Assembly: GCF_000168975.1 (NCBI RefSeq)
Contig: NZ_AAUW01000002.1
Coordinates: 186,001-250,000 of the forward strand
DNA: 64,000 bases
From: Roseibium aggregatum IAM 12614
GTDB taxonomy: Bacteria; Pseudomonadota; Alphaproteobacteria; Rhizobiales; Stappiaceae
Reading direction: 5' to 3'
Notes under the pieces: generated by a model
Seen by the model: the letters and a program-made list of their open reading frames with translations, nothing else
Database searches by the model: none
What the model was told of the DNA's origin: nothing
Made by a program: the position numbers and the translations under genes
In this document: positions 47,693 to 56,597 of the stretch, in pieces
Numbering within the stretch: position 1 is the first letter of the stretch
Layout: each line of letters begins with the position of its first letter

Positions 47693-49501
47693 GTGGCCGA
47701 CGCCCCTGCCAACGAAACCCAGTCCCCATCCGGAAAGTCCCGCAGATCGCTTCGCCCGCTCACCCGGCTGCTGCCCTATCTCTTCCGGCACAAGGGCATG
47801 GTCGCGGCAGCGGTTGCAGCTCTGTTTTCCGCCGCCGTCATCACGCTGATTCTGCCAGCGGCCGTCCGCCGGATGATCGACTTCGGTTTCGGCGCAGACG
47901 ATCCCGCCCTGGTCAATTCCTATTTCGCCGTGCTGATCGGTGTGGTCTGCGCGCTCGCAACGGCCAGTTCCGTCCGCTATTTCCTGGTGATGTGGATTGG
48001 CGAACGTGTGGTTGCCGATGTGCGATCCGACGTTTTTGCCCATATGACCCGGCTCAGCCCGGTGTTTTACGACAGCGCCAAGTCAGGTGAAATCCTCTCG
48101 CGGCTGACGGCCGACACCACCCAGATCAAGGCGGCCTTCGGCTCCAGCGCATCGCTCGCCATGCGCAACCTCATCATGTTCCTGGGCGCTGCGGTAATGA
48201 TGGTGGTCACCAGTCCGCGCCTGTCCGTCATCGTGCTGGCGGCAATCCCGGTCATTCTCATTCCCATCCTCGGCTTCGGCCGGCAAGTGCGCAAACGCTC
48301 CCGCTTCGCGCAGGACACGTTGGCAGAAGCCTCGGCCTATGCCAGCGAGATGCTGGGCTCGGTCCGCACACTTCAGGCCTTCACTCATGAAAGCCTCAGC
48401 GCAGGCCGCTACTCCGATGCCGTCAACGAAGCCTTCCAGGCTGCACGTCAGGCAATCGTCGCCCGCGCCGCGCTCACCGGCTTCGCCATCATGGTGATCG
48501 GGGCCAGCATCGTCGCCGTTCTGTGGATCGGGGCCAGCGATGTCTTTGCTGGCAGGATCACCGGCGGTGAACTCAGCCAGTTCCTGCTGTATTCCATCCT
48601 GGCGGCCGGTTCCCTGGCCGCCCTTTCCGAGGTCTGGGGCGAACTCTCACAGGCAGCAGGGGCAGCCGAGCGCCTGTCGGAGCTACTGGAAATCCAGCCG
48701 GAAATTGCCGCGCCCGCGAACCCCGTCCGCCTGCCCGCGACACCGCGCGGCGAGATCGTCTTCCAGAACGTATCCTTCGCCTATCGCAACGCGGAAAAGA
48801 TGCCCGTCGTTCGCGACCTCAGCCTCACCGTCTCACCCGGCGAGACCGTTGCCGTGGTCGGGCCTTCCGGCGCGGGCAAATCGACCCTGTTCAGCCTGCT
48901 GATGCGGTTCTACGATCCGGTCTCGGGTGTGATCCGTCTCAATGGCGCGGCCTTGCCCGACCTCGACCCGGAAGACCTGCGCCGCCATATCGCGCTGGTG
49001 CCTCAGGACACCGCCATCTTCGGCGCCAGCATTGCGGAAAACATCGCTTACGGCCGACCGGAGGCCAGCCGCGAAGACGTGATCGCGGCAGCGGAAGCGG
49101 CCCTGGCCGCCCCCTTCATCGAGCAGATGACGGACGGTTACGACACGCTTGTTGGTGAACGCGGCATTACCCTGTCCGGCGGCCAGCGCCAGCGCATTGC
49201 CATCGCCCGCGCCGTCTTGAAACACGCTCCTGTGCTGCTGCTTGATGAGGCCACCAGCGCTCTGGACGCGGAAAGCGAAAACCTCGTCCAGCAGGCCCTC
49301 GACCGGCTGATGGAGAACCGGACCACACTGGTCATCGCCCACCGGCTGGCAACCGTGCTCAAGGCAGACAGGATCGTGGTGATGGAAAACGGCCGGATCG
49401 TCGAAACCGGGACGCATGGCGAACTGACAGCCGCCGGAGGTCTATATGCCAAACTCGCCCGGCTGCAATTTGGCGCCGAGCAAGAAGCTGAAACGGCATA
49501 G
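47693..49501 (+). CDS. ABC exporter, fused permease-ATPase (MsbA-like)
   Basis: A 602-residue half-transporter: six transmembrane helices in ~30-315, then the nucleotide-binding domain with Walker A GPSGAGKST at 390-398, signature LSGGQ at 494-498, Walker B VLLLDEA at 514-520 and H-loop VIAHRLATV. It resembles the MsbA-related subgroup often found beside rpmE; lipid or drug export is possible and the substrate is unknown. The start is a GTG at 47693 with AAGGAGA at good spacing. It ends at a terminator shared with the SDR gene. Confidence 0.92.
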   Translation: MADAPANETQSPSGKSRRSLRPLTRLLPYLFRHKGMVAAAVAALFSAAVITLILPAAVRRMIDFGFGADDPALVNSYFAVLIGVVCALATASSVRYFLVMWIGERVVADVRSDVFAHMTRLSPVFYDSAKSGEILSRLTADTTQIKAAFGSSASLAMRNLIMFLGAAVMMVVTSPRLSVIVLAAIPVILIPILGFGRQVRKRSRFAQDTLAEASAYASEMLGSVRTLQAFTHESLSAGRYSDAVNEAFQAARQAIVARAALTGFAIMVIGASIVAVLWIGASDVFAGRITGGELSQFLLYSILAAGSLAALSEVWGELSQAAGAAERLSELLEIQPEIAAPANPVRLPATPRGEIVFQNVSFAYRNAEKMPVVRDLSLTVSPGETVAVVGPSGAGKSTLFSLLMRFYDPVSGVIRLNGAALPDLDPEDLRRHIALVPQDTAIFGASIAENIAYGRPEASREDVIAAAEAALAAPFIEQMTDGYDTLVGERGITLSGGQRQRIAIARAVLKHAPVLLLDEATSALDAESENLVQQALDRLMENRTTLVIAHRLATVLKADRIVVMENGRIVETGTHGELTAAGGLYAKLARLQFGAEQEAETA

Positions 49502-49513
49502 AGCCTCAAATGC

Positions 49514-49541
49514 AAAAGGGCGGCACGATTGCCGCCCTTTC
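49514..49541. terminator. Bidirectional terminator between ABC exporter and SDR
   Basis: A 10-bp perfect stem (49515-49524 with 49531-49540, 6-nt loop) between two convergent genes, flanked by CTTTCTTAT on the plus strand and CTTTTGCAT on the minus strand. Confidence 0.8.
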
Positions 49542-49564
49542 TTATCGATGAAACCCTGTAACGA

Positions 49565-50356
49565 TCACGCGTCGTCGGGAACGGCGACCGTGTAGTTGAG
49601 CGGCATGCGGCCGCCATCGGCAAAGATGGTCTGGCCGGTGACATAGCTGGCATCGCTGGAGGCCAGGAAGGCCGCGACGCTGGCGATTTCGGACGGCTCA
49701 CCGACACGCAGCATCGGTGTCCGCGACAGAACGCGGTTCTTCGCTGCCGGATCGCTGTTCACCGACGCCAGCATCTCGGTCATGATCGAGCCCGGCCCGA
49801 TGGCGTTGACGCGGATGCCGTATTGGGCGAGCGCCAGGGCCGTCGTCTTGGTCAGCTGCGACATGCCACCCTTGGAAACGCAGTAGGGGATCTGGTTCGG
49901 GATCGCGAGCACCGAGTTGACCGACGACATGTTGACGATACAGCCCGGCTCACCGCCGTTCTGCACCTTTTCCACCATGTGGCGGGCAACGGCCTGTGAG
50001 CAGAGGAAAGCGCCTTTCAGATTGATTGAAAGGACGCGCTCGAAATCTTCTTCTTCCAAGTCGAGGAAATCCGCGCCGACCACGATGCCGGCGTTATTCA
50101 CCAGCACATCGATGTCGCCATAGGCATTCAGCGTCTCGGCAACCAGATTGCGGACATCCAGGCGTTCGGCGACGTTGCAATGGATATACATCGCCTCGCC
50201 CTGAGACTTCAGATCTTCTGCCGCAGCTTCACCGGCTTCGTCATCTACATCGGCAATCACGACCTTTGCGCCATCGGCGACAAAACGCTTGGCGACTGCA
50301 AATCCGATCCCCCGGGCTGCCCCGGTGATGATGGCGACCTTATTTTCCAAAGACAC
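49565..50356 (-). CDS. Short-chain dehydrogenase/reductase
   Basis: A 263-residue classical SDR: cofactor motif TGAARGIG at 11-18, NNAG, the catalytic Ser in NMSSVNS and YxxxK as YCVSK. An acidic residue after beta-2 (IADVDD) points to NAD rather than NADP. The substrate is unknown; glucose-1-dehydrogenase or 3-oxoacyl reductase-type are both possible. The start is a GTG at 50356 with GAGG five bases upstream. It lies 134 bp downstream of prpE, past that gene's terminator. Confidence 0.9.
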   Translation of the reverse strand: MSLENKVAIITGAARGIGFAVAKRFVADGAKVVIADVDDEAGEAAAEDLKSQGEAMYIHCNVAERLDVRNLVAETLNAYGDIDVLVNNAGIVVGADFLDLEEEDFERVLSINLKGAFLCSQAVARHMVEKVQNGGEPGCIVNMSSVNSVLAIPNQIPYCVSKGGMSQLTKTTALALAQYGIRVNAIGPGSIMTEMLASVNSDPAAKNRVLSRTPMLRVGEPSEIASVAAFLASSDASYVTGQTIFADGGRMPLNYTVAVPDDA

Positions 50357-50394
50357 GGAAACCTCACGGCTGCTTGAGTTTAAATCTGACACGC

Positions 50395-50423
50395 AAAAAA
50401 GCGGGCCGCTTCGCGGCGGCCCG
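50395..50423 (-). terminator. Rho-independent terminator of prpE
   Basis: An 8-bp perfect stem (50402-50409 with 50416-50423, 6-nt loop) with T6 on the minus strand, 67 bp past the prpE stop. Confidence 0.85.
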
Positions 50424-50490
50424 ACCTTAAGTGGCAAAAACGGCTATGTCGATGGCTGTTATTGCCCTCCAGCAACGTCACCTGGCCAAT

Positions 50491-52398
50491 TCAGACGGAA
50501 ATTCCATGCGTTTTGAGCGCTTCGGTGATCTCGTCCAGGATGGCGGGATCGTCGATCGTCGCCGGCATTTTCCAGGTTTCGCCATCGGCAATCTGGCGCA
50601 TCGTGCCGCGCAGGATCTTGCCGGAGCGTGTCTTCGGCAGCCGGTCGACCGTGATTGCGATCTTGAAGGCCGCCACCGGGCCGATCTTGTCGCGCACCAG
50701 TTTGATGAGTTCCTTCTCGATCTCCTCATGAGACCGGTCGACACCGGCCTTCAGCACCACGAAGCCGCAGGGAAGCTGGCCTTTCAGCTTGTCGGCAATG
50801 CCAATGACGGCGCATTCGGCGACATCCGGGTGTGTTGCCAGCACCTCTTCCATCCCGCCTGTCGACAGGCGGTGGCCGGCAACGTTGATGATGTCATCCG
50901 TCCGCGCCATGATCGACAGATAGCCGTCATCATCGATAATGCCCGCGTCCGCGGTCTTGTAGTAACCGGGGAATTCGGCGAGATAGGCATCGAAGAATCG
51001 CTTGTCCGCGTTCCAGAGCGTCGGCAACGAGCCGGGAGGCAACGGCAACTGCACCACGATGTTGCCGAGCGTATTCGCCCCCAGCGGATGGCCGGCATCG
51101 TCAAGCACCTGAACATCGTAACCGGGCATCGGCACGGTCGGCGAGCCCGGCTTGACCGGCAACTGGCCCAGGCCCACCGGGTTGCCGACGATGCACCAGC
51201 CGGTTTCCGTCTGCCACCAGTGGTCGATCACCGGCACCTGCAACTGATCGATGGCCCAGTTGACCGTTTCCGGGTCCGCACGCTCGCCGGCAAGAAACAG
51301 AGACCGGAACAGCGATAGATCGTAACGCTGAATGAGTGCGCCGTTCGGATCTTCCTTGCGAATCGCCCTGAATGCGGTTGGCGCAGTGAACAGCGACACG
51401 ACGTTGTGGTCGGAAATGACCCGCCAGAACGTGCCTGCGTCCGGCGTCCCCACCGGTTTGCCTTCAAAGACGATAGTGGTGCAGCCGTGCAGCAGCGGCG
51501 CATAACAGATGTAGGAATGGCCGACGACCCAGCCGACGTCGGACGCCGCCCAGAACACTTCACCCGGCTGGATATCGTAAAGGTTCTCCATCGACCACTT
51601 CAGCGCCACCATGTGGCCGCCGTTGTCACGGACGACACCCTTGGGCTGGCCGGTCGTACCGGAGGTGTAGAGGATATAGAGCGGGTCGGTTGCCTTGACC
51701 GTCACCGGCGCAATCCTGCGTCCGGCCACGATAGCTTCTGCCTGAAGGGCGCCGAGGTCATGGTCCCTTCCCGGCTTCAGATCGGCTGTCAGTTCCTCAC
51801 GCTGGAAAACGAGGCAGCTCTCCGGCTTGTGTCTGGCAATATTGATGGCCTGGTCGATCAGCGGTTTGTAGGCAATGACCCGGCCCGGCTCGATGCCGCA
51901 GGAGGCCGCGATGATCGCCTTCGGGGTGGCATCGTCGATTCGCGTTGCCAGCTCGTTGGCGGCGAACCCGCCGAAGACGACGGAATGGATGACGCCGAGA
52001 CGCGCGCACGCCAGCATCGCCATCACCGCCTGCGGGATCATCGGCATGTAGATGATGGCCCGGTCACCCTTGACCAGCCCGTGGTCGGCCAGCACGCACG
52101 CCATGGCCTCCACTTCCTCCAGCAGCTCTGAATAGGTGTAGCTCGCCGTCCGGCCGGTAATCGGGCTGTCGTAAATGAGCGCCGGCTGGCCGGGACGGCC
52201 ATGTTCCACATGCCGATCCAGGCAATTGTAGCAGGTGTTGCACTCCCAGTCCGGAAACCAGCGGCCGTATTGCCCCTGATCCGGATCGAACACCTTTTCC
52301 CCCGTCGAGACCCAGTCTATTTCCTCAGCGGCTGTCTTCCAGAACCCGAGCGGGTCGTGTTTCCAGCCCTGGTAGACCTCGTGATACCGGCTTGCCAT
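50491..52398 (-). CDS. prpE: Propionate-CoA ligase (PrpE)
   Basis: AMP-forming ligase making propionyl-CoA from propionate, CoA and ATP. The 635 residues fit PrpE rather than acetyl-CoA synthetase: the N-terminal YxxxxxDPxxFW region, RWFPDWECNTCYNCLDRH, the P-loop YTSGTTGQPKG at 244-254, DVGWVVGHSYI, and the adenylation lysine in LPKTRSGKILR. A strong GGGAGGAC precedes the ATG at 52398. It is divergent from a TSUP transporter; a second acyl-CoA ligase lies beyond that. Propionate could arise from odd-chain fats, branched amino acids or DMSP. Confidence 0.93.
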   Translation of the reverse strand: MASRYHEVYQGWKHDPLGFWKTAAEEIDWVSTGEKVFDPDQGQYGRWFPDWECNTCYNCLDRHVEHGRPGQPALIYDSPITGRTASYTYSELLEEVEAMACVLADHGLVKGDRAIIYMPMIPQAVMAMLACARLGVIHSVVFGGFAANELATRIDDATPKAIIAASCGIEPGRVIAYKPLIDQAINIARHKPESCLVFQREELTADLKPGRDHDLGALQAEAIVAGRRIAPVTVKATDPLYILYTSGTTGQPKGVVRDNGGHMVALKWSMENLYDIQPGEVFWAASDVGWVVGHSYICYAPLLHGCTTIVFEGKPVGTPDAGTFWRVISDHNVVSLFTAPTAFRAIRKEDPNGALIQRYDLSLFRSLFLAGERADPETVNWAIDQLQVPVIDHWWQTETGWCIVGNPVGLGQLPVKPGSPTVPMPGYDVQVLDDAGHPLGANTLGNIVVQLPLPPGSLPTLWNADKRFFDAYLAEFPGYYKTADAGIIDDDGYLSIMARTDDIINVAGHRLSTGGMEEVLATHPDVAECAVIGIADKLKGQLPCGFVVLKAGVDRSHEEIEKELIKLVRDKIGPVAAFKIAITVDRLPKTRSGKILRGTMRQIADGETWKMPATIDDPAILDEITEALKTHGISV

Positions 52399-52583
52399 GA
52401 CAATGTCCTCCCAAACAAAGGCCCGGAAACGCAGCTCCGGCTTTTGCCGCCTAGAGTGCTGTAAGGGAACCTGGAATTGCAAGCCTCCGCTTCTAGGCAA
52501 TTCGGCCTTCGGGACTTTACGTAAGCACTCTGGCATGATTGTCTGCCGGTCCTGTCCGTTCTATTCCTCGCGTTTCTCAGCAC

Positions 52584-53348
52584 ATGATTCCAATTTCAGA
52601 TCCCTGGTTCTATGCGGCCGCCATTCCGTCGGTCTTTCTGGTCGGCCTGTCCAAAGGCGGCTTCGGCGGCACGTTTGCCATGCTTGGCGTGCCGATCATG
52701 GCGCTGGTCATTTCCCCGCTGCAGGCAGCCGGCATCATGTTGCCGATCCTGATCGTGATGGACATCGTCGCGCTGATCGCCTATCGCGGACGTGCGGACT
52801 GGAAAAGCCTCAGCATTCTGCTGCCCGCCGCCGTGATCGGCATCGGCATCGGCTGGGCCACCGCCGCTTATGTGAACGACGCCTTCGTGATCTTCCTGAT
52901 CGGCATCATGTCGCTGGCCTTTGTCGCCGACTATCTCTTCAAGCAGCGCAAGGTCACCACGGCCAGCGGCCACAACCGGGCGAAAGGCACGTTCTGGGGT
53001 ACGATCGCAGGGTTCACCAGCTTCATCAGCCACACCGGTGGCCCGCCCTTTCAGATGTACATGCTGCCCCTGCGCATGGCGCCGCTGATGTTCGCCGGAA
53101 CGGCGGTCATCTTTTTCGCCACAGTGAACGCGATCAAGCTGGTGCCCTATTTCCTGCTGGGACAATTCGACGCCACCAACCTGTCGACCTCCGTCTTGCT
53201 GTTTCCCGTGGCACTGGTGGCGACCCTTGTCGGGGTCTGGCTGGTGCGCGTCGTCAAGGCGGAAATGTTCTACGCCATCATCTATACCTTCATGGGCGTG
53301 ATTGGCGCCAAGCTGACGTACGACGGATTGATGGGCCTGCTTGCCTGA
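52584..53348 (+). CDS. TauE/SafE (TSUP) family membrane transporter
   Basis: A 254-residue protein with about eight hydrophobic helices and the TSUP repeats (LVGLSKGGFGGTFAMLGVP and a second half FTSFISHTGGPPFQMY). Members carry sulfite, sulfonates or organic anions. It lies between divergently read prpE and an acyl-CoA ligase; a role with small organic acids or organosulfur compounds is only suggested by context. The start is uncertain, as the ATG at 52584 has no clear Shine-Dalgarno. Confidence 0.87.
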   Translation: MIPISDPWFYAAAIPSVFLVGLSKGGFGGTFAMLGVPIMALVISPLQAAGIMLPILIVMDIVALIAYRGRADWKSLSILLPAAVIGIGIGWATAAYVNDAFVIFLIGIMSLAFVADYLFKQRKVTTASGHNRAKGTFWGTIAGFTSFISHTGGPPFQMYMLPLRMAPLMFAGTAVIFFATVNAIKLVPYFLLGQFDATNLSTSVLLFPVALVATLVGVWLVRVVKAEMFYAIIYTFMGVIGAKLTYDGLMGLLA

Positions 53349-53550
53349 CCCCGGCGGTCGCGGCGGATCGTCAAAGGGGATACCCCCGCCAATGATCAAT
53401 TGCACGGCAAACCGTTTCCGGTTTTGATACGGCCAAAATCAACCGGTCACCGAACCTCGCCCACACGGCAAAGGGGCGGCTGACCGGTCTCAGGACATTT
53501 TCGGCATCCCGCGCTCCATGTGCCGGCAGGATGCTTCAGGGAGGATGGTC

Positions 53551-55185
53551 ATGGATGCCAGCGTCAACCCCTTCACAAAGGGTCTCGACAAGAACACCGC
53601 CAATTATGCACCGCTCAGCCCGCTGAGTTTTCTGGCACGGGCGGCCGATGTCTTTCCCGACACGATTGCGATCGTACACGGCCGTCAGCGGACCGACTAC
53701 CGGACGTTTTATCGGCGTGCGCGTCAGCTCGGCTCCGCACTGACGCGGCTTGGCATCGGCAAGAACGACACGGTCAGCGTCATGCTGTCCAACGTGCCGC
53801 CGATGCTGGAAGCCCACTACGGGGTGCCGATGGCAGGCGCCGTGCTGCATTCCATGAACACCCGTCTGGACGCCGCGATCATCGCCTTCCAGCTCGATCA
53901 TGCCGATTGCAAGGTGCTGATCACCGACCGCGAATATGCGCCGGTCGTCAAGGAAGCCCTGTCGATGGCGGCGGTAACCCCGATCGTGATCGACTTTTCC
54001 GACACGCAGTTTCCGCAGGACGGCGAACGTCTCGGCAGCCTCGACTATGAGGCGTTTCTGCAATCAGGCGATCCGGAGTTCGCCTGGTCGCTTCCGGATG
54101 ACGAGTGGGATGCGATCGCGCTCAACTATACCTCCGGCACAACAGGCAATCCCAAGGGCGTGGTCTACCACCACCGCGGCGCCTATCTGCTGGCCCAGGC
54201 GAATGTGATCACGGCCTCCATGGCCAAGCATCCGGTCTATCTGTGGACCTTGCCGATGTTCCACTGCAACGGCTGGTGCTTTCCCTGGTCGTTGTCGCTC
54301 GTTGCCGGCACCCATGTGTGCCTGCGCTGGGTCCGGCCGCAAACCATGTGGGAACTGATCGCCGAGGAAGGCGTCACCCATCTGTGCGGCGCGCCGATCA
54401 TCATGTCGACGCTCCTCAACGCCGCGCCCGAGCACAAGCGCGATCTGGACCGCGAAGTGGAATTCTTCACGGCCGCCGCTCCACCGCCGGAAAGCGTGCT
54501 GGCTGCCATGAAGACCGCCGGCTTCAACGTCACCCATCTTTACGGCCTCACCGAAGTCTACGGCCCGGCAGTCGTCAATGACTGGAAGCTCGAATGGAAC
54601 GATCTGCCGCTGGACGAGCAGGCGCAGAAGAAGGCGCGGCAGGGCGTACGCTATGTCGCGCTGGAGGGCCTGACGGTGCTTGACCCGGAAACGCTGGAGC
54701 CGGTGCCCGCCGATGGCGAGACGCTTGGCGAGGTCATGTTCCGTGGCAACGTCGTCATGAAGGGCTACCTGAAAAACCCGGAAGCCACCGAAAAGGCCTT
54801 CAAGGGTGGCTGGTTCCATTCCGGAGATCTCGGCGTGCTGCATCCCGACGGCTATGTCCAGTTGAAGGACCGCTCCAAGGACATCATCATCTCCGGCGGC
54901 GAAAACATCTCGTCCATCGAAGTGGAAGAGGTGCTCTACAAGCACGCCGACGTGCAGGCGGCAGCTGTGGTGGCCAAACCGGATGAAAAATGGGGCGAAA
55001 CCCCTTGCGCCTTCGTCGAACTCAAGGAAGGCTCAACGGTGAGCGAAGCCGATCTGATCGCCTTCTGCAGGCAGCACCTTGCCGGCTTCAAGGCACCGAA
55101 AACCCTCGTCTTCTGTGAATTGCCCAAGACCTCCACCGGCAAGATCCAGAAATTCGCTCTGCGGGAACAGGCAAAGGCGCTTTAA
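53551..55185 (+). CDS. Acyl-CoA ligase (AlkK/DmdB-like)
   Basis: A 544-residue member of the ANL family activating a fatty or short thio-substituted acid to its CoA thioester through an acyl-AMP. Motifs: YTSGTTGNPKG at 193-203, the Y-G-x-TE core YGLTEVYGP, the hinge KDRSKDIIISGGENISS and the C-terminal lysine in PKTSTGKIQK. The sequence resembles AlkK medium-chain ligases and marine methylmercaptopropionyl-CoA ligase DmdB; I cannot separate them. GGAGG precedes the ATG at 53551 with 6-nt spacing; an ATG at 53545 is too close. Confidence 0.9.
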   Translation: MDASVNPFTKGLDKNTANYAPLSPLSFLARAADVFPDTIAIVHGRQRTDYRTFYRRARQLGSALTRLGIGKNDTVSVMLSNVPPMLEAHYGVPMAGAVLHSMNTRLDAAIIAFQLDHADCKVLITDREYAPVVKEALSMAAVTPIVIDFSDTQFPQDGERLGSLDYEAFLQSGDPEFAWSLPDDEWDAIALNYTSGTTGNPKGVVYHHRGAYLLAQANVITASMAKHPVYLWTLPMFHCNGWCFPWSLSLVAGTHVCLRWVRPQTMWELIAEEGVTHLCGAPIIMSTLLNAAPEHKRDLDREVEFFTAAAPPPESVLAAMKTAGFNVTHLYGLTEVYGPAVVNDWKLEWNDLPLDEQAQKKARQGVRYVALEGLTVLDPETLEPVPADGETLGEVMFRGNVVMKGYLKNPEATEKAFKGGWFHSGDLGVLHPDGYVQLKDRSKDIIISGGENISSIEVEEVLYKHADVQAAAVVAKPDEKWGETPCAFVELKEGSTVSEADLIAFCRQHLAGFKAPKTLVFCELPKTSTGKIQKFALREQAKAL

Positions 55186-55190
55186 GAGCC

Positions 55191-55223
55191 AAAAACAAAA
55201 ACGCCGCGCAATGCGCGGCGTTT
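55191..55223. terminator. Bidirectional terminator between acyl-CoA ligase and DUF465
   Basis: An 11-bp perfect stem (55199-55209 with 55213-55223, 3-nt loop) between convergent genes. The minus strand continues with TTTTGTTTTT, so it is strongest for the DUF465 gene. Confidence 0.85.
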
Positions 55224-55242
55224 GAACTAAAGGCGACGCCCC

Positions 55243-55422
55243 CTAATGGAGCGTCTCGTTTTCCCGTATTCGCGTAATCTCATCCTTGATCTTGAGCTTT
55301 TGACGCTTCATGTCAGCCAGTTGCAGGGAGTCTGTACTCGGATGTAACTGAGCGTCTTCAATCTTGCGTTCCATTTCCGCGTGACGGCGCTCAAGTTCTG
55401 CGAGATGCGACTGCATTGACAT
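55243..55422 (-). CDS. DUF465 (YdcH-like) small helical protein
   Basis: A 59-residue predicted helical hairpin matching DUF465: HLAELERRHAEMERKIEDA followed by LQLADMKRQKLKIKDEI, two helices with Lys-rich turn. A perfect AGGAGG precedes the ATG at 55422. The in-frame extension to 55500 lacks these signals. Function unknown. A paralogue is encoded divergently 300 bp away. Confidence 0.9.
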   Translation of the reverse strand: MSMQSHLAELERRHAEMERKIEDAQLHPSTDSLQLADMKRQKLKIKDEITRIRENETLH

Positions 55423-55722
55423 GGATATCCTCCTGTCTGTTGGCTCAACATTTTCATCGTGCCACAGGAATTCCGGCGTTGTCGATTGCTGATTCCGCAT
55501 ACCTTGAGCATTTCGCCGTCAAATTATGCATTCTCGTAGGTATCCTTAGGAAACCTTAAAGATGCGCCCCCAAGTAAGCCCCCGAAAACTCACGAAAATT
55601 ACCCTTGAAAAATTTGCCAGTTCACAAGTTTTCAACATACGAAATCGTGACGGGCCGAAGATGATAGCTTGCCCGTGATCGGCAAAATGGATTAGGACTT
55701 ATCTCCTGTTTAGGGGACATAG
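55423..55722. other. Divergent spacer between the two DUF465 genes
   Basis: 300 bp, moderately A/T-rich, between divergent paralogues. It should hold both promoters. Apart from the two strong ribosome-binding sites at its edges (AGGAGG on the minus strand and AGGGGA before 55723) I see no site or RNA. Confidence 0.4.
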
Positions 55723-55929
55723 ATGGCGCAGATGGATAGTGATGCGTTGCGTATGCAACTGGCGCAGCTTCGCCAGGAACACAGAGATCTTGACGCGGCC
55801 GTCGAGGCACTTGCCTCAACTTCGAACCAAGATGCCTTGCAACTGCAGCGGCTGAAAAAGAAGAAACTGATGATCAAGGACCGGATCACGGCGCTTGAGG
55901 ATCAACTCTTTCCGGACATCATCGCCTGA
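55723..55929 (+). CDS. DUF465 (YdcH-like) small helical protein, paralogue
   Basis: A 68-residue helical protein with the same layout as its neighbour: MQLAQLRQEHRDLDAAVEAL, then LQLQRLKKKKLMIKDRI, ending LFPDIIA. AGGGGA precedes the ATG at 55723. The sequences are clearly related but not near-identical, so the duplication is old. purE follows 149 bp downstream. Function unknown. Confidence 0.9.
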   Translation: MAQMDSDALRMQLAQLRQEHRDLDAAVEALASTSNQDALQLQRLKKKKLMIKDRITALEDQLFPDIIA

Positions 55930-56078
55930 GCCTTTTCCGCCGCGAGAGCTCCCGCATCCGCGGCACCTCCCCCGAAAGTGAATTTCCGGCACAGTACTGG
56001 CGGATTCGCGCTTGCGATGCGCGGCTCGCTGCCTATACTCCGCGGCTCTTCTGAGCCTGCCGGAAACTGGAGCACTTT

Positions 56079-56567
56079 ATGGCAAAAGCGGATGTCGCCA
56101 TCATCATGGGCAGTCAGTCGGACTGGCCGACTATGAAACACGCCACCGACACACTGGACCAACTGGGCGTCAGCTACGAGGCACGCATCGTCTCCGCACA
56201 CCGCACACCGGACAGGATGTACGACTTCGCCAAGAGTGCGAAGGCCGAAGGCTTCAAGATCATCATCGCAGGCGCAGGCGGCGCCGCCCATCTGCCCGGC
56301 ATGACCGCCGCCCTCACACCGCTTCCCGTCTTCGGCGTTCCGGTTGAAAGCAAGGCGCTCTCGGGCGAGGACAGTCTATTGTCCATCGTGCAGATGCCCG
56401 CAGGCATTCCGGTGGGCACGCTGGCCATCGGCAAGGCCGGTGCGACCAACGCCGCGCTTCTGGCAGCCGCCGTTCTGGCGCTGCACGATCCGGCAATCGA
56501 TGCCGCGCTCACCGCTTTCCGCGCCGAGCGCACGGCAGCCGTCGCCGAAACACCCTCCAACGACTGA
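56079..56567 (+). CDS. purE: N5-carboxyaminoimidazole ribonucleotide mutase
   Basis: Class I PurE converts N5-CAIR to CAIR in purine synthesis. The 162 residues carry the signature GSQSDWPTM at 10-18, SAHRTPDRM with the catalytic His, and [14 protein letters not shown]. Paired with purK 30 bp downstream, which confirms the two-step PurK-PurE route. Both end at the terminator at 57714. Confidence 0.97.
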   Translation: MAKADVAIIMGSQSDWPTMKHATDTLDQLGVSYEARIVSAHRTPDRMYDFAKSAKAEGFKIIIAGAGGAAHLPGMTAALTPLPVFGVPVESKALSGEDSLLSIVQMPAGIPVGTLAIGKAGATNAALLAAAVLALHDPAIDAALTAFRAERTAAVAETPSND

Positions 56568-56597
56568 CACAGAACCCCCGCGGGCAGGATCCACATC

